Source: an uncultured Acetobacterium sp.
Lineage (GTDB): Bacteria > Bacillota > Clostridia > Eubacteriales > Eubacteriaceae
Assembly: GCF_963664135.1 (NCBI RefSeq)
Contig: NZ_OY760905.1
Coordinates: 744,001 to 808,000, forward strand
DNA: 64,000 bases
Direction of reading: 5' to 3'
Shown here: in pieces, positions 35,700-43,263 of the stretch
How the letters are laid out: each line of letters begins with the position of its first letter
Position numbering within the stretch: position 1 is the stretch's first letter
Program-made: the position numbers and the translations under genes
The notes under the pieces: generated by a model
The model's database searches: none
The model's input: only the letters and a program-made list of their open reading frames with translations
What the model was told of the DNA's origin: nothing

Positions 35700-38600
35700 A
35701 TGCAGAAATTACTCAAATACCGTTACCTGGTTTTGGCCATCTGGATTGTCGCAACCGTCCTGTTTGCCATGAACCAACCCAATTTAAATCAGATTATCAA
35801 TCAAAAAGGTGAAGCTACCATTTCTGACAGCGAACCCTCTGTCATCGCTGCGGAAATGCTCAATAAAATGGGAACCTCCAAAGGTGAATCAATGCTACTG
35901 GTTTTCAATAATGAAAATCAACTGTCCAACAGTGATATGAAGGTCATTGAAACCGGCATCAATGAGCTGAACACCCAACGGAATCAACTTCAGATCACCA
36001 ATCTAATCGATCCGTTTACCACCCCGGAAGCCAGGGATCAGCTCTTATCAGATGACCAGACCACCCTGATCATCCCGATTTCCTTTGAACCGGGAACCCG
36101 GGACAGCCAGACCGTTATGAGCGATTTCGAGACTGCAACTGAAAACATGACGGTTAGCCACTATTTCACCGGCTCCACCGCCATCGGTAACGACTATGTT
36201 ACAAACGTCGCCGAGGGTGTTGAAAAAAGTGGGATCATCACCATCGGGTTTATCCTGATCGTGCTGGTGCTGATGTTCCGCTCGGTGGTTACACCGCTGG
36301 TCAGCCTCTTATCAGTGGGGGTTGCCTATCTCTGTTCGATGGGGATCATCGGCTTGCTGGTAAACCAGTTTAATTTCCCGGTAACCAGTTTTACCCAGAT
36401 GTTTATTATCCTGGTGCTGTTCGGCATCGGCACAGATTATCACATCCTGCTGTTTAACCGCTTCAAGGAAGAGCTATCCCACGGCCTGTCCATTGACGAC
36501 GCGATCCTGAAAAGTTTTAAAACCGCCGGCAAAACTATTTTTTATAGCGGGTTGACCGTCTTTATGGGCTTTGCCAGCCTAACCTTTGTGCAGTTTCCGG
36601 TTTACCGCTCAGCCAATGCGGTGGCCATTGGGATAGGAGTGCTACTGGTGGTGATGCTGACCCTGACCCCGCTGCTGATGAAATTTCTGGGCGCTAAACT
36701 ATTCTGGCCTTCCAAAAGTACCGCCGGTCATAAAGACAGCCGCCTTTGGGGTACAGCAGCGTCGATATCAGTCAAGTACCCGGTGCGCTCATTAGTGGTT
36801 GTGGCGCTGGTATTGGCGCCGGTGATTCTCTTCAACCCAGCTCAGTTATCTTTTGACAACATTAAAGATTTAAGCGACGATAATCCCTCGGTGATCGGCT
36901 TTAATCTGGTGGCTGATAAATTCGGATCTGGCCAGGTGATGCAGACCACCGTGGTCATTGAAAACGACAAAGCCATGAACAACAATGCCGACCTGGCAGC
37001 TCTTGATGGCTTAACTGCAAAACTTCAGAGCATGGACGGCATCAGCGCTGTAGCCGGGCCGACTCAGCCTAAGGGCGAAATGATTGCCGACTTATACACT
37101 AACACCCAGACCAGCACCGTGGTCAACGGACTGACCGCCACCAACAACGGCGTCAACCAGATCAACAATGGCCTGGGCACCATGAATAGTAGCCTGACAT
37201 CACCGGATTTCTCGCCGGTGCAGGAATTATCCCAGGGTACCGGCTCGCTGAAAAACGGCATTGATTCGGTGACTCTTGGACTGGAAGCGATCAACCAGGG
37301 CATTGATGCCGGCTCTAACGGTGCCGATCAGCTAGCGGCGGGAATCGCCCAACTTAGAGATGGGGTGGCCTCAATCAATGGCGGTCTGACCAGCGTCTCC
37401 GCTAATCTATCTGATATCAATAATGGTTACACCACCCTAGGCGCTGGCTATGGCTCAATAGCAGCATCCATTGAACAGTTGAACCAGATGACTGCGATGA
37501 TGCAGGTCAATATTGCCAATCTCGATACCAAGCTCCCCAACGATCCGGACGTGGCAGCCCTCGGCGAGTTGACGGCCACCCTCTCCGCTTCTCTGGACAG
37601 CCTGAATGCGGCCATGAATTCGGCTAACGCCAACTATGACACCCTGACTGCCGGCCTCGCCCAGGTCAACGGCGGCGTACAGTCCCTGATGGATGCCACC
37701 AGCTCCCAATCTCAATTAGTGACTGGCATTAATGATCTGGAGACTGGGGCTAAAGCCCTGTCTGACGGCCTCAATCAGGGTGCCGCCGGACAACAGCAAG
37801 TGATTGCCAGCATGGCGCAGTTAAGCAGCGGTGCCGATAAAATAAAAACCGGTCAGGATAAGCCTCTACAGCGGACTGACCACCCTCAGCAGCGGTATGA
37901 CGCAATTAAAAGACGGGATCAACCAGAGCAGCGACGGCTTGACAGCCGTTTCTGACGGCATCACACAAAGCGGCAATTTCCTGAATCAGCTTACCAGTAC
38001 CCAAAGTTTTTATATCCCGACGGAAGCGTTGGGCAGCAGCGACATTAAAAAAATGCTGGACATGTACATGTCCGAGGATCGAAAAACCGCAAAACTGACG
38101 ATAACGCTGGATTCGGAACCCTATGCTGAAGAGTCCATCGATCTGATTGCCGATATCAATACCACAGTGCAAAGCCAATTGACCGGAACCATCCTTGGTG
38201 AAGCCCGCTTCGGGGTGGCCGGAGCCACCGCAACTTCCTATGATATGAAAAATGTCGCCACCCATGATATCATTTTTACCCAAATTATTGTTTTAATGGC
38301 CATCTTTATCTTGCTGATTGGTGTAACCAAATCGATTCGAATTCCGGTGTTTATCGTCGGATCCCTGTTGACCGCCTACTACACAGCTTTATCAGCAACA
38401 GCGTTTGTTTCTAAGTTCCTGTTCAGCAGTGCTGCCGTTGGGCTATCCTGGAACGTTCCCTTCTTTTCATTCGTGATGATTGCCGCTTTAGGGGTTGATT
38501 ACAGCATCTTCCTGATGGATCGTTACCGGGAATATCCGGATCTGCCGCCCCAGGAAGCCATCGTTCTGGCTGCCCGCAACATTGGCGGGGTGGTAATGTC

Positions 38601-38829
38601 CGCCGCCCTGATCCTGGCCGGCACCTTTGCTACTCTGTATCCATCAAATATTATCGTGCTGATGGAGCTGGCCATTTGTGTGGTGATCGGATTGTTCCTA
38701 CTCGGGTTTATCCTGTTGCCAGTGGCGATCCCGGCGTTGATTGCCCTGACTGATAAAATGACGGGAAAAGACCAAGCAACCGAATCAGCGTCAACTGAGC
38801 CAACGGTTGTCATCAACTCGCTGACATAA
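35700..38829 (+). pseudogene. MMPL/RND-superfamily exporter, single frameshift
   Basis: One gene of about 1042 codons read in two frames. The first frame (35700 onward, AGAAGGAGA before the ATG) has TM1 at 8-27 and an SSD-like membrane block (about 178-345, with FGIGTDYHILLFNRF). Long repeated coiled-coil stretches follow (about 460-720: NGLGTMNSS, NGGLTSVSANLSDINNGY). Near 37858 the frame shifts by one base; the second frame resumes at SLYSGLTTLSSGMTQLKDG and holds the second membrane block (LGVDYSIFLMDRYRE). Relatives export lipids, peptides or drugs. With the shift the second half is lost, so the gene is inactive unless this is a sequencing error or programmed shift. It is divergent from TetR. 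Confidence 0.8.
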
Positions 38830-38905
38830 AACGGCTGTTATGGGATAGTTCCCCATTTCCATTAAATAATCACAACTATTATAAAGTTAGCTACCCCCTA
38901 AATAA

Positions 38906-38950
38906 AATAAGCCACCCATTTTATAATATAAATGGGCGGCTTATTTTTTT
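38906..38950. terminator. Bidirectional terminator
   Basis: AATAAGCCACCCATTT pairs with AAATGGGCGGCTTATT, followed by seven T. It separates the MMPL gene from the convergent MFS gene. Confidence 0.92.
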
Positions 38951-38980
38951 AAAATATCAGTTATTAAATCATACCTTCTC

Positions 38981-40153
38981 TTACTGTGCGCTACCAGGAC
39001 TTGGTTTTAATGGATTAACAACCAGATAGATTACGCAAAGCACGACTTGGACACCCATACCGACCATGATTGGTGCGGTCACAGCATCACCAGTGAAGCC
39101 AGCAATGGCGCCGATCCAGTATGTTGACAGGAATCCGAAAAGATTCATACCAGCAAAGAACAGAGATACAGCAAAGGCCATCTGAGCTGGTTTAGCAGAC
39201 ATGCCGATGATCATCATACAGGCTGGAATCAAGGTGGACATTGCTAACCCTTCGATAAATACACCAATGGTTAAGATGAAAACGTTTGATGCAAAAACCA
39301 CCATCGCCAGACCAATCGCAGCGCAACCAAATCCTAATGCCATTACAAATCGACCGGAAATTTTAAAAACCTTACCAAAAATAGATCCGGCAAGCATCCC
39401 ACCGATGGTCAGAAACGCGAGAACAATCCCGGCTGTTGCAGTTGTTCCTAATTCACGATTAACAATCAGGGTGGACATATTAACCAACATTGGATAAATA
39501 GTCAGGGTAAAGAGCCCATAGACCAGTACAGTAATCCAAACTTTTGCCGGCAGCTTTTCTTTGGGAACAACCTCGGTTTGAGCAGTAACTGGTGCTTTGG
39601 CTGGTTCTGGTAAGAAGAAGATAACCATAATTAGAGAAATAATACCAAGGGCATGAGGCAGGAAACTGTAATTCCAGCCGATAGAAGCAAAATAACCACC
39701 CATAAATTGAAGGACCATCCCCCCAATGTTCATGGCCAGGGTAACCATACCAGTCATCGTTGCAACTTTGTCGCCTTCATAAAGTCCCATGACCAGTGAA
39801 TTGGCCAGTGGTGACATAATCCCAAGACCGATACCAAAGACGGCACGTTCGATCAGAATGACAGTGAAGTCAGTTGCAAAATACGGGGCAACACCACCAA
39901 GTACAAAGAGGGTCATCCCCAGGATAGCCAAGGTTTTGTATTTGACTTTACTGCCGGCTACGGCTCCAGCGATAATAGTGGCTGGAATGACGAGCAATGA
40001 TGGCAGGGTTGACACCAGCAAAAGGGTGGTAATCGGCAAATCACTAAATTGTACAAAAATTGCATTAAGGGCTGGGGTAATTGTCCCAACACCCATTCCA
40101 AAAAACGCCAGGGCCAAGATGGTAAAAGCTGAGATTGGTTTTACTTGATTCAT
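38981..40153 (-). CDS. MFS transporter of the corrinoid/methyltransferase operon
   Basis: A 390-residue protein with about 12 hydrophobic segments. AGSKVKYKTLAILGM stands for motif A and GIGLGIMSPLANSLVMG for motif C. AAGGAGG precedes the ATG. It is the third gene after the corrinoid protein and the methyltransferase, with a hairpin in the 101-bp gap before it. It probably carries the methylated substrate or the product. The substrate is unknown. Confidence 0.85.
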   Translation of the reverse strand: MNQVKPISAFTILALAFFGMGVGTITPALNAIFVQFSDLPITTLLLVSTLPSLLVIPATIIAGAVAGSKVKYKTLAILGMTLFVLGGVAPYFATDFTVILIERAVFGIGLGIMSPLANSLVMGLYEGDKVATMTGMVTLAMNIGGMVLQFMGGYFASIGWNYSFLPHALGIISLIMVIFFLPEPAKAPVTAQTEVVPKEKLPAKVWITVLVYGLFTLTIYPMLVNMSTLIVNRELGTTATAGIVLAFLTIGGMLAGSIFGKVFKISGRFVMALGFGCAAIGLAMVVFASNVFILTIGVFIEGLAMSTLIPACMMIIGMSAKPAQMAFAVSLFFAGMNLFGFLSTYWIGAIAGFTGDAVTAPIMVGMGVQVVLCVIYLVVNPLKPSPGSAQ

Positions 40154-40183
40154 ATTAATCCTCCTTTATTAGTTGTATGTTCA

Positions 40184-40224
40184 GTATTTGCGAAAGTGCT
40201 GCGAACTTTGCACCCCGCAAATAC
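40184..40224 (-). promoter_or_regulatory. Intra-operon hairpin between methyltransferase and MFS genes
   Basis: GTATTTGCG (40184-40192) pairs with CGCAAATAC (40216-40224). Inside, AAAGT pairs with ACTTT. There is no T run, so it is not a standard terminator. It may mark an mRNA processing or stability point that sets transporter dosage. Confidence 0.6.
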
Positions 40225-40254
40225 ATGAATTTAAATTATTTAGATCTGGAAATT

Positions 40255-41232
40255 TTAGAAAAGAACAGTACTCATACGATCAATTTCTTTGCTGACGGTA
40301 GTGTATACCCCTTCAAAGTTATCAATGGGAAGACCAGATGTCTGACAGGGAATGAAGTATAGCTTCCCGTTATCGCGACAGGCTTTTTCTACAAAATCAG
40401 CGACAATTTCAGGAGTCCAGGCCGGGAAATCAACCTGACCACTGTGGATGCCGCCCATAAACGAAATTTTCCCGCCGTATTCTTTGATCAGTTCGGGAAT
40501 GTTGTTGGTGTTCATGACACCTTGCCAGATATCAATGCCCATGTCGATCATGAACGGCACCAGGTTGGCAGCATAGCTGTCACTATGGTGAACAACGAGT
40601 TCAACGCCGTTGGCTTTATAGAAGCCATAGATTTTTTTATAGGCAGGCAAGAAAAATTCTTCAAACATATCAGGCGAAACGAATGATGAAATCTGGCTGC
40701 CCCAATCATCATGGTGGAAAATGCAATCCGGTTTGATTTTTTCAACCATCACTGCGGCAAATTCCAATTCATAGCCAACCAGGTAATCAATGAGTTCATG
40801 CATCGCTTCCGGTTCTTCATAAAGAGCCATCAGTGCATTTTCCATTCCCATCAAGTGATGAGTCATTTCAAAGATGCCTGGAGCAAAGAAGCCAGCTACA
40901 TACTCTTCATTGCGATCAACAGTATTGGCATGTTCAATAGCAGCTGCCCAGGCTTCGTCTGATTTCGCAATTTCCGGTTTTTTGACATACTTCTGCCATT
41001 CGGTAATATCCTGAATAACAGCGAGTCCGTCATGATGGACCGGGAACATCCCCAACTGACCTTCAGGCCATTGCCAGGTAATTCCCCAATGATCTTTCCA
41101 AGTTTGTCCATAATTAAATGCCAGGCCAGTCGGAATTTCCATAATGATATTCAGAAATTCATATTGATTGACGAAACGATCAGGATTGCCACCCTTGATG
41201 GTTTCAAGCATATTCTGTCTTTTTGTTAACAT
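40255..41232 (-). CDS. Uroporphyrinogen-decarboxylase-fold methyltransferase, corrinoid operon
   Basis: A 325-residue UroD-superfamily protein. Visible features are FHHDDWGSQISSFVSPDMFE, the strand VELVVHHSDSYAANL, and GIDIWQGVMNTNN. Where MtaA-like enzymes have a zinc-binding HxCG, this protein has HHSDSY without cysteine, so metal binding or the substrate differs from the paralogue at 29335. It lies directly after a corrinoid protein gene, as expected for a methyltransferase that demethylates a substrate onto cob(I)alamin. ATG 41232 is chosen because AGGAGG lies 8 bases before it; the GTG two codons earlier is too close. Methoxy-aromatic or other methylated compounds are likely substrates. 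Confidence 0.85.
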   Translation of the reverse strand: MLTKRQNMLETIKGGNPDRFVNQYEFLNIIMEIPTGLAFNYGQTWKDHWGITWQWPEGQLGMFPVHHDGLAVIQDITEWQKYVKKPEIAKSDEAWAAAIEHANTVDRNEEYVAGFFAPGIFEMTHHLMGMENALMALYEEPEAMHELIDYLVGYELEFAAVMVEKIKPDCIFHHDDWGSQISSFVSPDMFEEFFLPAYKKIYGFYKANGVELVVHHSDSYAANLVPFMIDMGIDIWQGVMNTNNIPELIKEYGGKISFMGGIHSGQVDFPAWTPEIVADFVEKACRDNGKLYFIPCQTSGLPIDNFEGVYTTVSKEIDRMSTVLF

Positions 41233-41316
41233 TTTCACTACCTCCTAACGGTATGTGTGATACGTTTTCAGTGTAGATAATAATTAACAAGCGTTGCTTG
41301 TACTAATCTGAAGGTA

Positions 41317-41946
41317 TTATGCCGTAACCAGTTCTTTCGCTTTTACAGCAGCGCTTCCGGCATCTGGTGCATATCCGTCAGCACCAACTTCGGCAGCGTA
41401 ATCTGGTGTTACCGGTGCTCCACCAACAATGACTTTTACATCTGGACAAGCAGCTTTAATGGTCTGGACTGCTTCTTTTAACGCCGGCATGGTAGTGGTC
41501 AACAGACCAGAACAGGCAACTAATTTGACATTAGTATTATCTTTTGCAGCTTGTACGAAAGTATCAGCTGGTACATCTACGCCCAGATCGACCATGTCGA
41601 AGCCAGCACTTTCGATCATCATCGATACCAGATTTTTTCCGATATCATGTAAATCGCCGGCAACCGTTCCAATAACACAGGTACCAAGAGAAGCAGAACC
41701 GTCTCCAGCCATTAGTGGTTTTAATACTTCCACACCTTTTGACATCGCCTTAGCGGCGATCAGCATTTCTGGCACAAAGATTTCTCCTGAAGAGAACTTA
41801 TCCCCAACTACGCTCATGGATTCTACCATTGCTTGGAGAATCGCAGCTGGTGCTGCACCTTCATCGAGTGCTTCCTGAACCAGTCCGGGAACCAGTTTGG
41901 ATTTCCCTGCTTCAACCTTAGCTTTAACTTCTTCAATTTTTGACAT
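41317..41946 (-). CDS. Corrinoid (methyl-carrier) protein
   Basis: A 209-residue protein in the MtaC/MttC/MtvC family. Residues 1-88 form the helical cap (LVQEALDEGAAPAAILQAMV, FSSGEIFVPEMLIAAKAM). Residues 90-205 form the cobalamin domain with GDLHDIGKNLVSMM, whose histidine is the lower cobalt ligand, then GVDVPADTFV, CSGLLTTTMPALKE and VGGAPVTPDYA. It carries a methyl group between the UroD-fold methyltransferase next door and a second methyltransferase not seen here. GGAGG lies before the ATG. It is first in the operon behind a strong promoter flanked by inverted operators. Confidence 0.95.
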   Translation of the reverse strand: MSKIEEVKAKVEAGKSKLVPGLVQEALDEGAAPAAILQAMVESMSVVGDKFSSGEIFVPEMLIAAKAMSKGVEVLKPLMAGDGSASLGTCVIGTVAGDLHDIGKNLVSMMIESAGFDMVDLGVDVPADTFVQAAKDNTNVKLVACSGLLTTTMPALKEAVQTIKAACPDVKVIVGGAPVTPDYAAEVGADGYAPDAGSAAVKAKELVTA

Positions 41947-42128
41947 CTTTCTTCCTCCTGTTAAACAAATTCAAATTTCTTACGAAACAAGAAGCTTTTG
42001 ATGATTTATTATGATATCTATCGTTTTTATATTCGCATTATCAAATGCGTAATAATCCCATAATAGCCGCATATAATCGATAAAATCAGTGATATCATCA
42101 AACGCATTCTCCCGGTTTAATATCTTTA

Positions 42129-42205
42129 ACCGGTTCAATATTTGTATTGTAAACGGTTTTTTACGAATTGTCAATACATTTTACATCAATTTAATTTGAA
42201 CCGGT
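42129..42205. repeat. Pair of 10-bp inverted repeats flanking the corrinoid operon promoter
   Basis: ACCGGTTCAA at 42129-42138 and its exact reverse complement TTGAACCGGT at 42196-42205. The core ACCGGT is itself palindromic. One copy lies at the predicted transcript start, the other about 22 bp upstream of the -35 box, which is a looping-repressor or dual-operator arrangement. Confidence 0.65.
42146..42174 (-). promoter_or_regulatory. Sigma-70-type promoter of the corrinoid operon
   Basis: On the minus strand TTGACA (42174-42169), a 17-bp spacer and TACAAT (42151-42146). Transcription should start near 42139, giving a leader of almost 200 bases before the corrinoid gene. Confidence 0.85.
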
Positions 42206-42550
42206 ACAGTAAAATAATAAATCTGATTTGTCTGGTCAATAATCGGAACGTTTATACGAGTAGTTTTAACAACCAAAGCTCATGTTCAATCACCGCTGGT
42301 ACGGCTTCACCCTTGCGGAGCAACTATTACGAATTCTCTGCTCGCTTATATTGGCACTACTCCGATGGTTTACACTACTATACTCCTCGAAACCGCTTGA
42401 TAACAACCACCAAAAGAGCCTTTGATTCCACTTTAAATCCGGCGCTCCCTTTATCAGCAAAATCACTTAATTAAAATAAACTTGCATCCATCATCCGAAA
42501 GCGCTAAAATGAAGTAATATTCTAAAAATTCCAATACGAGAGAGATGACC
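42206..42550. other. Region between corrinoid promoter and TetR gene, no gene supported
   Basis: An open frame of 110 codons crosses it but runs through the promoter and lacks a ribosome binding site. The stretch 42280-42420 is less A/T-rich and could be a gene remnant; I could not identify it. No cobalamin-riboswitch core was found. Confidence 0.4.
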
Positions 42551-43210
42551 ATGAATAACCAGAAAGAACAAATTCTCCAGGTGGCCAGTAAGCTGTTTTA
42601 TGAACAGGGTTATAAAAAAACTTACCTGGATCAAATTGCCGAGATCTGCGAAATTACTAAACCGCTGATTTCCTATTATTATAAATCAAAATCCAGTTTG
42701 GCCCGGGCAGTCTCGGATACCTTCCTTTTTGATCTTAAAAATAAGGTCGCCTTTAAGCTCTATACGGACTATTTCAAAGAGCGAAAGGTTGACCTTCAAG
42801 TCAGCACCGCAGTAGAAATCCGACTGTACAACCAAATGTTTCTCGACGATCCCAAGGCCATGCGTTTTCTAAAAGAACTAGCTGATGACAAATACGAAGA
42901 TCTGTTCAGTCAGGACAGCATCCGGCTTTATAAAATCCATGATCGCCGTTATCATCTGAACATTCGTGACGATATTGATGAACTGGCCATGATCGCCAAT
43001 GCCGCCCGAGGAGCTGGTTTTACCGTTTTATGGGCTTACGACCGGGGCGAATTCAATTGTACTCAGGAAGATTGCCTTGATTATATTACTCGCCTTAATT
43101 TTGTGTTGATGCATATTGATCCATCACGTATTGATGCCATCCTTGAGGAAAGTAGACAAGTCCTTTCGCAGGTTCATTTTGAATTTAAGCCTTATTTTGA
43201 AATTGAATAA
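42551..43210 (+). CDS. TetR/AcrR-family regulator
   Basis: A 219-residue protein from ATG 42551; an ATG six bases earlier is equally in frame and the weak GAGAGA site does not decide. Residues 4-52 form the TetR helix-turn-helix (QILQVASKLFYEQGYKKTYL, QIAEICEITKPLISYYYKSK). The rest is a helical ligand domain. It is divergent from the corrinoid/methyltransferase operon, so it is a candidate regulator of it, possibly through the ACCGGTTCAA sites. A bidirectional terminator follows. Confidence 0.85.
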   Translation: MNNQKEQILQVASKLFYEQGYKKTYLDQIAEICEITKPLISYYYKSKSSLARAVSDTFLFDLKNKVAFKLYTDYFKERKVDLQVSTAVEIRLYNQMFLDDPKAMRFLKELADDKYEDLFSQDSIRLYKIHDRRYHLNIRDDIDELAMIANAARGAGFTVLWAYDRGEFNCTQEDCLDYITRLNFVLMHIDPSRIDAILEESRQVLSQVHFEFKPYFEIE

Positions 43211-43216
43211 AAAAAT

Positions 43217-43257
43217 AACAATCCCCCAGCAAATTTATACTTGCTGGGGGGATTGTT
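43217..43257. terminator. Bidirectional terminator
   Basis: AACAATCCCCCAGCAA pairs with TTGCTGGGGGGATTGTT, between the convergent TetR and GGDEF-EAL genes. Confidence 0.85.
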
Positions 43258-43263
43258 GTACTA

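Noticed and set aside
42142-42474. Open frame of 110 codons before the TetR gene
   Set aside because: It runs through the corrinoid promoter and operators and has no ribosome binding site.
42206-42550. Cobalamin riboswitch upstream of the corrinoid operon
   Set aside because: No B12-box or GCCACTG-type core on the minus strand, and the region lies upstream of the promoter.
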